64,000 bases of DNA from Metarhizium brunneum. Lineage: Eukaryota > Ascomycota > Sordariomycetes > Hypocreales > Clavicipitaceae. The position numbers and the translations under genes are program-made. The notes below the pieces were generated by a model, which was given only the letters and a program-made list of their open reading frames with translations, made no database searches and was not told the origin of the DNA. Below, one piece after another: positions 34,914 to 46,914 of the stretch (positions are counted from its first letter, which is position 1; every line of letters starts with the position of its first letter). The DNA lies in NCBI RefSeq assembly GCF_013426205.1, contig NC_089425.1:3534001-3598000 (forward strand). The letters are read 5' to 3'.

Positions 34914-35817
34914 CTAAGCCCGTCCAACAGAGAGCAGATACTGTCCTCCATTACCCGACTTCCCCGTGGGCAAATACGCCACGTTGGGGTTCGACGACAG
35001 TTGCTGCGCAATCTCCCTGCTCGCCTCAATCTTTCGAATCTGCACCAGCCCGTCGCCATTCTTGGCAATGGCCTTGCTAATAGTCTCCGCAGACTCGGCT
35101 TCGCCCTCGGCTCGGATGACGTTGGCCTGCCTCTCCTGCTCGGCCTTTTCGACAATGAAGCGAGCTCGCTCCGCATCCTGCTGCGCAATCTGCTTCTGCT
35201 CGACGGCCTTTGTGAATTCCCGGCCAAACGTCATGTGGGTGATGGACACGTCCTCGAGGGCAATATTGAACTCGGCGGCGCGGCGCGTGAGCTCTGTGCG
35301 AATCTTTTGTGACACGGCTTCTCGCTGGGTGATGAGTTCGGCAGCGTCGAACTGGGCGACGATGGCTTTCAGAACCTCGTTTCCGATGGAGGGCAGAACT
35401 CGCTCATCGTAGTCGACGCCGAGGTTCTACAAAACGGTTAGCACATCATGGTTTGAAATCGGGCTGACCGCGGGTGGGTGATTGTACCTGGTAAATCTTG
35501 GGCAGGGCCTTGACATTCGGCCGGTGCAGCACACGGAGCGTCAAGCTGACCATTTGCAAATCCTTGCTTCCCGTAGTCGTGGCGATATTTCTCGGCTTCG
35601 TACGCACATCAAAGATGACGCTTCGCTGCAGCCATGGCACCAAAAAGTGCGTCCCCTCGTTGATGATATCCTCCTTCACTCCGGATAGCCTGTCGAAGAT
35701 GACGGCTCTTGTTCCGCCCTTGACGTCGAAGATGGACTGGCTGACGAGGAATGCGCCCGCCGTGGCTGGCACAGCCAGGCGGTACATGAGATTGAGAGCT
35801 CTTGCTGCGGCCGCCAT
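34914..35817 (-). CDS. PHB1: Prohibitin 1
   Basis: Exons 35817-35488 and 35426-34914 (61-bp intron) encode 280 aa (yeast Phb1 287 aa). The N-terminal hydrophobic stretch anchors the protein in the mitochondrial inner membrane. The SPFH/band-7 domain follows, with GGTRAVIFDRLSGV, EGTHFLVPWLQ and RVLHRPNVKALPKIYQ, then the coiled-coil segment rich in Ala, Glu and Gln (AVEQKQIAQQDAERARFIVEKAEQ). Phb1 with Phb2 forms a ring that acts as chaperone and regulates the m-AAA protease. PHB2 is not in the window. It is divergent from QCR8, another inner-membrane protein, across a 319-bp shared promoter. Confidence 0.97.
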
Positions 35818-36136
35818 TGTGCACAACCCTCAAACTGTGGTGGTGTTATTGGTCTCTCTTTTTTTTCGCTTGGCGATGGGCGGATGCGACGGACTGGCAG
35901 AAAAGAGGCAGCACCGAGCTTCGTCGTTTCCATCCCCCAGCTTGCTCCTCCACAGCAGGCTGATTTTCGGGAGGTGGTTGTGGCGCTAACCCTGTTCGGG
36001 TAAGCTCGGGACGACGGGGGAGCGCCTTTCAAGACTTGCAACTCTTTCACCCGCAGCCCGACTTTCGCCTTTCCCTGCCTCACGAACGTCCGACTATCAG
36101 GAATCAACGTCACGCAATTCCTCGACATCAGCCACA
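35818..36136. promoter_or_regulatory. Bidirectional promoter PHB1-QCR8
   Basis: 319 bp between the start codons of two divergent mitochondrial genes. TTATTGGT at 35846-35853 fits the HAP2/3/4/5 (CCAAT-binding complex) consensus TNATTGGT, which controls respiratory genes in fungi. Whether it serves one or both genes is unknown; it lies only about 30 bp from the PHB1 ATG. Confidence 0.55.
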
Positions 36137-36923
36137 ATGAGACCGACGCAAGCTCTGAACGGCGGTGGTGCCCCCAATTGGAAGGTTGGCCAGTATGTTT
36201 TTTGTCCTGCTCTCGGTTGTGTTACTGGTGCGGTGTGCGCCTGCGGCTTTTCCGCGACGGCAAGAATGTTGTCGGCTGCGCCATTCTGCACGCCTCGATT
36301 CGTCGACTCTGTTTGCTAACTTTTTTTTTCTCTCTTTCTGTAGCTGGCTGGGTGATTGGGGCTCTTTTGGTGAGTACGATGCCTTTCTTTCGACGGACAA
36401 TTGCGCAGCGTACGAGGAACGATGAAATCACCGGCTTGTGCTCGGGGAGTGTTGCCGATGGCCAAACGTGGGACTGGCCACAATCAATCGAGGATACATC
36501 CTTCTGGAGTGAATGTTTCTAGGGGATTGATTCAGAACTGTGACAATTGCGCATTTGGGCTACTTCAAAACGACGGAGCGAAAGGGGAACACGAAGCATC
36601 ACGAACCGAGGTTACTAACTCGATACAGGTGGCTCCAAGCAAAAGGGCATCATCCACTACGGCATTTCTGCCAACAGACAGAACCCTACTGCTGGCATGG
36701 TCCACGACGCTTTCTTCAACACGTTCCGTCGTACCAAGGGCCAGATCTTCTACTGGCTCCCTCCTCTGGTTGCTGGATACTACTTGATGCAGTGGGCTAC
36801 TGAGCGGTTCGTAACCGAAAAAAAATATATGAGGAATTCAGCACGGTATTCTAACATATTAGTAGAAACCACTACCTCCAGTCCAAGGCCGGCCGTGCCG
36901 AGTTTGGTGACGAGGCCGAGTAA
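36137..36923 (+). CDS. QCR8: Cytochrome bc1 complex subunit 8
   Basis: Four exons, 36137-36192, 36344-36369, 36629-36806 and 36866-36923, encode 105 aa. Exon 2 is only 26 bp and codes for the end of GHWLGDWGSFG. Introns are 151, 259 and 59 bp with good donors (GTATGT, GTGAGT, GTTCGT) and a CTAAC branch site in two of them. The protein has the QCR8 signatures KQKGIIHYGISANRQNP, FFNTFRRTKGQIFYWLPPLVAGYYLM (the single membrane helix) and NHYLQSKAGRAEF. It is a structural subunit of respiratory complex III next to cytochrome b. The introns are longer than the coding exons, unusual in this window. Confidence 0.95.
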
Positions 36924-37646
36924 GAAGGGTTGAGCAGGGACAATCGATAAAAAGCATTTGTATATCATAGTCTAGACAGGAGGGCCAGCAGATATGTAAC
37001 CAACACAAATGTGCGGCGAGCGCATGTTTAAATCCATTCCATTTGTTACTACTCATCTTACCTTGGTATGCCATGTGATGCGCTACATTGAATTCCCACC
37101 ACGAGGTATCTAGCTAGGTTCGAGCGACAAGTAGTACGTGACCCTCATGAAGCTCCATCCAGGCCTCTACCGCGGCAATAAATACTTTCAAGATGCTCTT
37201 ACCATCAATTGGCTTTACAAGAGCTCACACTCAAATAATTTGTCGTGCCAATCACGCATCGCTTATTCTTTCTCAATCATGCGATCCTCACAGGCTACAC
37301 ACAATCACGTGACTCTGCATCGGAACCGGCGCCACGTAATGCCGAAAACTCGGACCCAGCTCACTCAATTGCCAGTAAAAGTTTCGACTGGCAGGAAAAA
37401 TTTCGAGGTCTCCAGCCCGTGGAAAGAGGTGCGAAAACCAATTCCGCCCACCTTGTCGACCAAGTCTTGACCCAATTGGTATTTTTGTTGGTTGTTTTTT
37501 GTTATGCTCGTTTTTGAAATATACATTTCATAAGCAGCATTCTTTGAGTATAGCCAAATTTTTGGTATCTCCATATTTGCAAAATTTCACACCAGCACCC
37601 AAGGTTTTTTTTTTATCCCAGCCGACAGCCGAGCCCTGAAGCAGCC
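36924..37646. other. Intergenic region QCR8-NHP2
   Basis: 723-bp spacer between same-strand genes. A T-rich tract (37600-37617) precedes the NHP2 start. No gene or repeat is recognised. Confidence 0.5.
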
Positions 37647-38447
37647 ATGGCCGCCGAAAGACCCGACAAGAAGGAGAAGAAGGACAAGAAGCGCAGCGAA
37701 GAGTCTGGCGTAGGCAAGCCCAAGAAGGAGAAGAAGGAAAAGAAGGACAAGAAGGAGAAGCTCGCCGCCGCCCTCGACGAGAAGCTGCAGCAGGATGCCG
37801 CCGCCCAGAGCAAGCCCGTGAAGAAGGAGGAGGATTCCGAGATGGAGGACCAGAGCCCCTCCGAGCTGCCGCCGCTGGCGAGGACCGTCGTGCCCTTCGC
37901 CGTGCCGCTAGCCGACGACAAGGGCATGAAGAAGGTGTACAAGACCATCAAGAAGGGTGCGTATAGAGAGCCTCGTTTTCCCCGGAGCAGCAGAGAGCGG
38001 AGTCGAGTGCGGGAAAGTAGCTAACGATTTTTGCCAGCCGCCAAAAACGGCACCCTCAAGCGCGGCGTCAAGGAGGTCGTCAAGACGCTCCGCAAGTCGC
38101 CTGCCGGCGGGCCGGGAAACACGTCCTTCCCCGGCGTCGTCGTCATTGCCGGCGACATTTCTCCCCAGGACGTCATCTCGCACATTCCGGTGCTGTGCGA
38201 GGACCACAACGTGCCCTTCATCTTTGTCACGTCGCGGGCCGAGCTGGGCGCCGCCGCCAAGACCAAGCGGCCTACCAGCGTGGTCATGATCATGGAGAAG
38301 CCCGACGGCAAGAAGAAGGCCGGGGTCAAGGAAGAGAAGGAGGAAGACGACGAGTCGTTTGGTGAGACGTATGCTTCGTTGGTGAAGCTGGTGCAGAAGG
38401 AGTTTTCCAAGCAGTCGTTCTGGACAAAGGGGGAGTCAAAGGCATAG
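37647..38447 (+). CDS. NHP2: H/ACA ribonucleoprotein subunit 2
   Basis: Exons 37647-37956 and 38038-38447 encode 239 aa. The first 60 residues are a Lys/Glu-rich tail (repeated KKEKK), probably disordered and nucleolar-targeting. The L7Ae/L30e domain follows: KRGVKEVVKTLRK, GVVVIAGDISPQDVISHIPVLCEDHNVPFIFV and TSRAELGAA, matching Nhp2 closely. Splicing joins KTIKK to AAKNGTLKRG. Nhp2 binds box H/ACA snoRNAs with Cbf5, Gar1 and Nop10 for rRNA pseudouridylation. An acidic Lys/Glu insert (about residues 193-213) lies before the last helix. Yeast Nhp2 is 156 aa, so this protein is extended at its N-terminus. Confidence 0.95.
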
Positions 38448-39112
38448 GGAGGTGCTGAGGGAAGAACAAGGAGAAGAACATTGCCATGGTGGGAAGAGGT
38501 ATGGCAGTTGAAAAGCTGACGTCTGCATATTTGTTACAAAATGGAGAGACGGAGGGCGAGTCGCTGGTTTGCCAATGGGGTGGGCTTGTTTGAGGCTTCG
38601 GTTTGATCTGGGTGTATAAATACCAGAGGGATTGACTAGCAGGGCCGAATTGGGTTACGGCGGCGTTCAGGTACATGGCATCATCAATTAAAGCATTTCT
38701 CAACATGGTATTGTGATAATTGATAGCTAGATCGCAGAAACTTGTGGCGTGATGGTTACGTTTGCCCTTCCCTTTTGTCAATGAGCACCTCGTAGTAGAG
38801 GCGTTGCAACTACCAATGCTCGGGCCTGGATCCCCAAGAGTATCACCTCTCAGGTGCCTAATACACCCGACGCATCCAATTACGCGGAATTTACAACGTC
38901 ATGAGCATCAACACCACCAGTCATCGACACTTCAATCACCAATTCAAGGATCTTCGTTGCGGCCACGTAGAGCTCGACACGCCAAAGTGTAATACATGAT
39001 CAATTGAAAAAACTAGGTCCAATCATGAACATCTGCCCCCGAACACTTCCTTCTGTACCAGCGAACAACAAGAACCGTCCGCACACGATACTCGCCCAAG
39101 CAATATGGCCCT
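38448..39112. other. Convergent intergenic region
   Basis: 3' flanks of NHP2 and the DUF1761-like gene. The open frames here show no domain. Nothing else is seen. Confidence 0.55.
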
Positions 39113-39918
39113 TTAGTCAAAGGGGTTAGTACGAGTACCCCACCAAGTCAGGAACAGTGACAATCCAATAGTTTCCACAAGCTTGGCGGCGATGCTGACA
39201 CCGACGGTATCGATGGGGCGCTTCTCCGAGAAGATTTGGGTAAGGAACTAGGCCAGGTCAGCAACTCGTCACGACAATCTCATCCCCAGCATCGTCCATC
39301 TACACCATTCTCCGTACAGCGCGTGGGCGACGAGGAATGGCATATCAAGACTCAAGAGTAAAAGGGAGAAAATCAGCATCACTGGAGGACAAAAAAACCA
39401 AACTTACTCCAGGGGCCGCCGTCGCGGCAAAGATCAAGCCGCCCAGGTACGCGGCGCCCTTATAGCTCAGGGTCCCCGTGGCATTGATCAACGCGCCGAC
39501 ACCATAGCTCTGGAGGGCCGAGCCGACAAACGAGGTGCCCCAGGCAATGGCAGCGCCGCTGGCTTCCTTGGACTTGATGAACTCCTCCTTGGTGTTGGCC
39601 TGCTTGGCGCGCTGGTAGGTCTGGCCGAAGACGGGGCCCAGCACGGCCAGCTCGATGCCGTGGTTGAAGAAGGTGCCCAGCGCAATGGCAGAGGGCTTCA
39701 CGGGGGGCAGGTCTGCGCACATCAGCATCCGCAATCTCTGGCGAAGCGGGAGGTGTGGATGGGAGGCAACACAGGTCGCGGGGGTTCGCATTCTCTCATG
39801 TGCTCGCCCAGCTCGGAGACACCACTCACGATGGCGGCCGCAGGGAAGGGGGGGATCAAAGGGTGAGAGGGGAGAAGCAGCGCGTGTCGCGACGGCACAA
39901 CTTACAGTGCAGAGACAT
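39113..39918 (-). CDS. Small DUF1761-like membrane protein
   Basis: Exons 39918-39906, 39712-39408 and 39247-39113 encode 150 aa. Exon 1 is only 13 bp (MSLH plus one base of a Tyr codon), followed by a 193-bp intron; intron 2 is 160 bp. The protein has several hydrophobic helices, with ALGTFFNHGIELAVLGPVFG, ASGAAIAWGTSFVGSALQSYGVG, KGAAYLGGLIFAATAAPGFLTQIF and the C-terminal LVETIGLSLFLTWWGTRTNPFD. I relate it to fungal DUF1761-type membrane proteins by the alternating helices and the terminal WGTRTNP motif. Function is unknown. The exon 1 assignment relies on a matching phase and GTAAGT donor. Confidence 0.78.
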
Positions 39919-41212
39919 GGTGAGTTTCAGCAAGTCTTTGATGTCTTTTGTTTTCGACAAGGTTGACGATAATGAAAGGTCCAAGTTCAGTCACACCGAC
40001 CCGTTGAAGTCCTTCCCCCTCCTTTTAAACCTTCGACAGCCCCGGGCAGGCCCTCCCTTGGTTGCTTCAGCAAATGCTGGCAAATAGGTTTGTCGCAAAT
40101 CTCGATTGGGCAAAGGCGCATGCACCTTGTGGCTTGATGCGTGATGCTCCGTGAGAAGGGGGGGGTTTGTTGCGAGCGATGATGTCACCACTTTGTGGAG
40201 ACTGGTTTCCGGCAAGCTCTGCAGAACGCACGCCGGCTTTGGAAGGAAGGACCAGTGACGACGATGGGCAGTGCCGTTTGGAATTCGAGACCCGCCCCTT
40301 GCGACTATCCGTCAGCGACTAGGCGGCTTGCCACTTGGTTGCCATCGAAGCGTCGGCAACTGGCTCAGTAACGTGTCCAATGATCGAGCTCCCTTTGTCT
40401 AGGTGAAACCGCGGCCCATGTCCAACGTTGCCGCGAAATTCGTTGTAAACGTAAACTGCAGAGATGCGAGTCAATATGTAAGCTGCAGCCGCGCAGCCGC
40501 CGTTCACCTCGGCAACGGCTGGAATCGCCGCCACCACCACAGCTTGGGCAACATGGAACCCGCGAAACCACGGTTGCGGAGGCCTAGGAAGTCGCCGGCA
40601 GCCCGTCAATTGATCGCGCCATGTGCCGATGACACCATTCGATGTTATGCCCAAGGCCCACCGCCGGCGGCGCACTGCCTGCGGATTCTTCGATCCACAG
40701 CGCCTCCAGGAACGATTTCCACGTCCACTCGTCTCCCACTGCGTGTCAGACATTCAGTGTTCCTGTCCAAGGTCCGGGGACTGAGGAGACAGAATTAAAC
40801 TTCTTCAAGAACAGGGATGGACGATGACTAGCAGAACCCCAATGCAAGGCCGCCAACACGCACTAGCAAAGGCCTGGCACCATATGACACGGAAGTAGGC
40901 GCTGAAAATGCTCAAATTACCGTCCGGCTACTACCTGTAGCCGCCTCCCCCATCAATATCTGCTCAAATTGCCCCCTCAAAGCCCTTCATTTAAACACCG
41001 CTCCCCCCTCCAGTCTATCTGTACAATGTGGTGACAGAGGTTTGTCTTGGTCAACGCGAAACAATACCTTGTAACAAGGTCCCCCCCCCTGTACCGACGT
41101 GGTTGAGCCCGTCAGTGGCCAAAAAAGGAGAAAAAAAATCAAATTCGCAGCAGCTCCATTCCATAAATAAACGCCAGGTGAGTTTTTTTTACTTTCCCAA
41201 ATTTACCTTCAT
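39919..41212. other. Intergenic region
   Basis: 1.3 kb upstream of the DUF1761-like gene and downstream of NEM1. Frames at 40319-40830 are GC-rich overlaps without domains. No repeat is recognised. Confidence 0.5.
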
Positions 41213-42786
41213 TTACGCCATATGCTGCCCATCTTCACCGCCTCGCAATGCCAAGAGTGCTCTAACATCGTGGACGTATTGTAAACCTTCTAGCATTGGA
41301 ATCAGGTGCATTAGGTCGTTGTCTGTGGGGTCGTTGATCCAGCCCTGGATCGGGATGGCATTGTCTGGCCGAGGTCAGTCAGTGTCCAGCGTCTTGGGAG
41401 GAGCAGAGGGCAGCTTTGTGAGCCAATAAACCAACCTTCATGAAACAAATAGCTCAGCGGACTGTTGTCCAGAATCATGACTTTACTCAAATCTGGTTCC
41501 ACTGAGCTAAGGTCTTTTATGTAAGCGCCTTGACGGTACGTGCAGTGTTGGCGATAATATCTAGCAGAGAAGAACTTTCGCTCCGCCTCCAGCCAGTCAA
41601 TGACCGGATCAGCGTACTCTTGCACCGAGGCCGTAAAAATGACCAGATTGAACCACTTGCAAATGCGCCGCAAAAACTCGTCGCAATACGGTCGCTTGTT
41701 GACCCAATACAGGATAGGGTGTTGAGCCGCGCCGCCTGGCGCAGTACCCATGCCTAATGATGCGGTATTGAGTCGAACTTCTACCATGTGGCCACTGCTT
41801 CTGCCTCCCTTGGACATGCTGTGAATTAACGTCTCGTCAAGGTCCAGGATTAACGTCTTTTGGTGCTTGACAGACGCATCGAGCTTGAGATAGGAGGGTT
41901 GGCGTCGGGGTATCAATGGTCGGGGGGGCGCCGGCGTCTTCGGATACTTGGTCAGAGCTGCAATCGGCGACGTTGGGGATTTGAGTTGCGCAGAGAGATC
42001 TTCATCGTCCATCTTGGTCCGTGCGACGGCAGACTGCGCGCGACGGTGCTGCTTACGTTGCCGCAGAGCATCGTCGTTGTGAAGCTTGATTCGTATCGAT
42101 CTCCGGGCAGAGCTGAGCTCTTCCGCGGGATTCAGTGATTTTGATCTGCCGTGCCGGCTGGACGAGCCCTTGGGTGTTTCTCCCTCTGACTCCGACGATT
42201 GGCCTGATGTGGATGAACCAGAGGATGGGGCAGGGCGCGGCGCTATACGGCGGTAACCCCAAGGCTGCGAGCTTCCAGACACGGCGGGTGGTTCGGCATG
42301 GTTGGCAGCGTGGTTCTCGTGCGATCCGTAGCTATCCATTCCACCTCCCTTCTGGACGCCAAACAGCCTCTTCACCTGTGACAAGGGAGCAAAGACGCCA
42401 TGTTCGTCGTAGAAGCAGGCAATGAGGTAGACTCCAGGTGAAGCCAGGGTAGCAAGCACCCAGCGAATGGAACTGATGATGCTTGAGACCAGGCGTCGGG
42501 GTATTGAATGCCACCAGCTAGCTCGCTTGTTGCCATCTTTGCCTCCATCCAAGAGCGGCGTGTCCTCGGTAGCTACGAAGCTGGACTTTTCGTTCGTCTG
42601 TTGCGAGCCATCGTAGTCGCAGCCGAGAAATGGGTCTGAGCTGGCTGCGTCTTTACCGTCGTTTCCGTCGGTAGATTTTTCGTCGGGGAGCAGCCCGGCG
42701 CTGATGTTGCCGAGGCTGTTGGATCGCGATGGATTGGGACTGGCCGAGGGGGAAACGCGAGCGGTAATGATGTTGAGAGAATTCAT
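41213..42786 (-). CDS. NEM1: Nem1-like HAD phosphatase
   Basis: Exons 42786-41436 and 41364-41213 encode 500 aa. The N-terminal half is low-complexity with a hydrophobic stretch (VLATLASPGVYLIACFY, about residues 107-125) for membrane anchoring. The C-terminal catalytic domain has LILDLDETLIHS (nucleophile and acid/base Asp at about 314/316), VNKRPYCDEFL, LVIFTASVQEYADPVIDWLE and KVMILDNSPLSYLFHEDNAIPI; the last motif is completed by splicing. Nem1 with Spo7 dephosphorylates lipin (Pah1) at the ER/nuclear envelope to control phosphatidate and nuclear membrane growth. It is divergent from GCD7 across 1.6 kb. The general Dullard/CTD-phosphatase family is the safe fallback. Confidence 0.94.
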
Positions 42787-44367
42787 CTTGGAGACGGACA
42801 GCCAGCCATCAGGCTATTCGAGGCTGTCCAAACGACGGATTGAAAGGCACGGCCGAAGAGGAAGAAGAAGCGCTCGGGCGTGTCGCAAGAAGGAAGGCGA
42901 GGTCGCCCCGAAGGGATGCTTTGGGGATGATGTCAATTCGTCGGGTATCGCTAGGCTTTGCCAAAATCAATCAATGACAGCACGGAAAACGAATGTCAAG
43001 GAGCGTGAATGTCTAGATGGGGCATTCGCAGTTAGCCGAGAGAAGCTCAGCATCGGCAAGAGGATCAGGCTTGCGATGTGATGGCTATGCAGGAAGCGGT
43101 TGACATGGGAAGAACAATGCAATGTTTGGGCAAGGTTTGAGGGGCGAGCAGAGGTCAACCCGTCAAGCGTCAGGCGCAACGACCTGGTTCACTCCACAGG
43201 TGCGTCAAGGCTATCCGATGTCCCGTACTGACGGCACATGGGAGCACTTGAGCACTTGGCGGAGTACGGAGCATGAAGGCCCATGCCATCAGTGCCATCA
43301 GTGCCACCAGACGCTATGCCCTGTCGGCCTTCAAGCCAACCAGACCACTAGAAGCCGGTTGGCAGGCGCACGCGGGCCCTGGACGATGTCCGTACGGACC
43401 AGACTTGACTACTCCGTCCCCGAACGTTGCCCGCCACAACTTGCCGAGGAGCATCCGTCAACCATTCACGGAGGGCGCAAGAAGTTCGCAGCCTGGGATG
43501 AGCCATTGCATGTTGGGGCCTCGGATGGTTGAGTGTATGCGGGCAGTAGTATCACGAATGTTTTGTCCAACACGCCCTCAAGCACCTGGGCACCTAGCAC
43601 CGTCGACCGTTTCGACAAACTTGACTTGCTAGACAACAATGCAGGGTAATGGGACCAGAAATAGGTTCAGAGACAGACAGCGAAGCGATGGCAACTGGGC
43701 TGGGGCTAGATGTGTTTTAATGTTTCATGCCAAAATATAGGCATACTCTCACTGGTACCTTGATAACTAGTTTACGTGCTTCATATTCGGATGATTCCTG
43801 ACTTGTTCTACATGCGAGTAGATGCAGTCTGGTTCACACAAACCACAATTGTACATCGACTCTTGTGCCACAAACCAATCATGTGTCAGCAAGCCTTTCA
43901 TCCATTCACCAACTCCCGACACTTAAAAAACCAAAAAAAAAAAAAAAAAAACAAGTCAGCCTCCCCTTCTTCTTCCTTTTTTTTTTCGAAGGGCCATCGT
44001 CAACGTCATACAAGTCTTATTTCGACATCTATTATGCGTCGTCGTGGCTAATTCAACGTGGCCGTCAGCCACTGCAGGTACTTGCTGACCACCCCCGTGC
44101 CCCGCCTTGTCCCACCAGTTGACCTGCCGGAGAAAAAATGTCAAGTCAACTGGTTGTCAATACTTGAAGTAGCTAGTACTAGGAGCTAGCTACCCTAGGC
44201 ACTACTTAAGCACCAAATGTACACATGTAATTTTTTTTGCAGTGACTCAACCGCACAACCCACCAGACGCTCCCGCCGCCCCTCGTCGCGCAATAGCCAG
44301 TTTGCGATTCAAGAGATCCCAACTCCTGCAACACCCACGCTATCATCTTCCCCAAAACAAGGTCAAG
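42787..44367. other. Divergent region NEM1-GCD7
   Basis: 1.58 kb between two start codons. It includes a run of 19 A (43933-43951) and a T-rich tract (about 43976-43986). Open frames at 43122-43632 have no domain. No repeat-family copy is seen. Confidence 0.5.
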
Positions 44368-45881
44368 ATGCCGTCTGCTACTGCGGGCTACGCGCCCGAC
44401 CTCGAGAAGTACCTCAGATCCTTGAAAGGACAGCCATTGGAGGCCGCAGTCGAGAACCTCATTTCGTGAGTGGCCCTCAAAGGGAGGACTCTGGGGGAAC
44501 TGGTTCAAACACAAACGCTAACAATACCACGCAGCCTGCTCAAGAGAAGACAGATCCGTGGATCTGAGCCCTGTGCCGTGGCCACTGCCCATATTCTTTT
44601 ACAAGTCGTTGCTCGATCGAGATGGCAAGACGTCGACGGCCTCATTGATAATATCACGCGCATTGGTCGACGCCTGGTCGAGGCACAACCAAAAGAGCTA
44701 GTCATTGGCAATATTGTGCGACGGGTTCTCGCCCTCATCCGTGACGAGGCCGCAGAAGATCGGAATGAACCCTCCAGCGAGACCCAGAGCGAGGCTCCCT
44801 TGACTCCCCAGGGCGAACATCCCACACACCTCCCCCTTGTCCAGTCTCCTCCGTCGACACGTACAAAACAAGACTCGGCTGGAGAGGTAGTCTCCAACCC
44901 AGCTGTGGCCCCAACGAGACCCGGACCGGTCCCGTCATATAGCTCAGTCAATGTCCCGAAATCTCTCTTCCATCTGATTTCGGCTTCCCCCCCTTCCAAT
45001 ATTGATGGCTTCAGCTCGCCGCACCGACATTCCGGCACTTCGACGCCTACACGTGTTGCATACCAGACCAGCAGCCAAGTCCATGCCCTGCGTTCCGAGG
45101 TCATTGACGGAATCGAGGAGATCAAGGACGAAATTAGTCAGGTGGATGACCAGATCGCTGCCCATGCCGAGGTGCAGATTCACCCAGGCGACCACATCTT
45201 GGTTCACCAGCCTTCGCCCACAGTTGAGCGCTTCGTCCTTCGAGCGGCCTCCAAGAGAAAATTTACGGTCCTGATCGTGACGGAGCCTCTACGGAAGCAA
45301 ACTGAGCAAGTACAGCACGCTGCCTTCCGCAAGAAACTGTCGACTGCCGGCATCACTGTCATCAACGTCATGAACTCTGGTTCCATGGCCTACATGTCAA
45401 GGGTCAACAAAGTGATTCTCGGCGCGAGGACCATTGTTGCCAATGGAGGTGCAGTCACAGACGCCGGCGCTGCAGCTATCGCCAGGGCCGCCCGCGAACA
45501 AGGCAATGCTGTTGTCGTGTTGGCTGGTGTGTATAAGCTGAGCCCAGTGAATCCATTCGACGAAGACGCTCTTATTGAGTGGGGAGACTCCTCAAGCTTT
45601 GTCAGTTTTGCCGATGGAAGCATGGTCAACAATGTGGGAATCCGAAGCCCCGTAACGGAATTGGTACCGGCCGAGTTTATTGACACATATATTACCAACT
45701 TGTAAGTGGTACCTTGGCAACCCACGTCATCTTGCAGTTAACAACGTGGATTGGTAACTAACAACACCCAACTTGGGTTTGCAGGGGAGTACACTCGCGC
45801 GATCACCTTGCTAGCTTGATCGCAGATCACTACAAGCAAGAAGATGCTGATTTTCATCTCGGAGACGCATCCGATCGATGA
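44368..45881 (+). CDS. GCD7: Translation initiation factor eIF2B subunit beta
   Basis: Exons 44368-44465, 44535-45701 and 45785-45881 encode 453 aa. The start is the ATG at 44368, giving PDLEKYLRSLKG. The eIF2B-beta pattern is GRRLVEAQPKELVIGNIVRRVLALIRDE, a variable Ser/Pro insert (about 120-200), then the Rossmann-like part: GDHILVHQPSPTVERFVLRA, VIVTEPLRKQTEQ, NVMNSGSMAYMSRVNKVILGARTIVANGGAVTDAG and NPFDEDALIEWGDSSS. eIF2B is the guanine-nucleotide exchange factor of eIF2; alpha, beta and delta form its regulatory core, which senses phosphorylated eIF2. The N-terminal motif and VIGNIVRRVL favour beta over alpha or delta. Confidence 0.94.
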
Positions 45882-46914
45882 TAGTCGAAGGCAACTGCTT
45901 GCCTCCGACTTCGCCCAGCGCAACGTCAACGAGTTCTGTGTGAGGGTAATGATGGATGATCTCATCCAGGACGAAAAAAGAAGGGGCACAACTACGCTCG
46001 CCTATGGTTTGGATATGGAATAAACCATTCGCAGTAGTGACTTGATGACGACTTGGCCTGCAAATTGTGTCATAGGTCAAGGATTCGGGCTGGGGGATGG
46101 TCGATAAAGGGTTGCAGGGACCTCCAGCGGGCCGCGTCACCACACACACAGGCAACATTTGAACGCAAGGCTACCATTGGGGGGACGGATGCAGGTTCAC
46201 AGGCTGGGCCCGATGGTGGACCCAGCCCTGCGAAAGCGAGTGCGATAGACTGGAACTCTGGTGGAGTTGGGCTGTTGTGTCCACCAATCTGATTCTCTCG
46301 CAGTCAACGGCAATGCACTTTTTGGGACAGGCTGACGATGAGGCAGACGCGGTCAATCTGACGGTCAGCGGGTGGAAGCACCGGGGAGACGTAAGTCGTC
46401 CAGGCTGTGGCTGCGACGCCCGTTGGGGTTGTGTGTGCTCGGAGCCGCAAGCTGTCGATTATCTATTGTATGGCGTCTTGTACCATAGCTTGATTTGCAG
46501 CTCCCTTTTGTTTGAGGCAGCCACTGGCGGCAATTCCAACTAGTCTGTACGGAGTTCCGAGAAGAAGAGACCACGTATTTGTATTCTTATAGATAATGCC
46601 GAGGTGACCTCGCCATTCTGCACCTTGACCATCTGCCACTCATCAAACACCCGCTACCTTTTTGGACCCCGGCGTTGCTTTGACGGTGTCCTCATCCGTG
46701 CGACAGAAACGGGGCACTCTGTTCTTGTTCGCTCACGTGCGGCGCCATCAGCTGGCAGTGAGCGGCTTCGTCGGAGTCGGCAACACTATCCGAAGCGCGG
46801 AGAGAACCAGACGCCTTCATCAGCTGCCCCGCAGACGCAAACTTAGCCTCGCATCCATTTGAACAACAAGCGACCGAACAACTCAAATCCTCTCAAGACA
46901 AGGACAGGACTCGC
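45882..46914. other. Intergenic region
   Basis: 1.03 kb between same-strand genes, probably containing GCD7 3' flank and promoter of the next gene. The region 46604-46862 is open but domain-free. No element is recognised. Confidence 0.5.

Noticed and set aside
39309..39383. 25-codon hydrophobic in-frame segment (MLIFSLLLLSLDMPF...) inside intron 2 of the DUF1761-like gene
   Set aside because: The intron needed before it would be only 26 bp, too short to splice, and skipping it gives a clean family-like junction.
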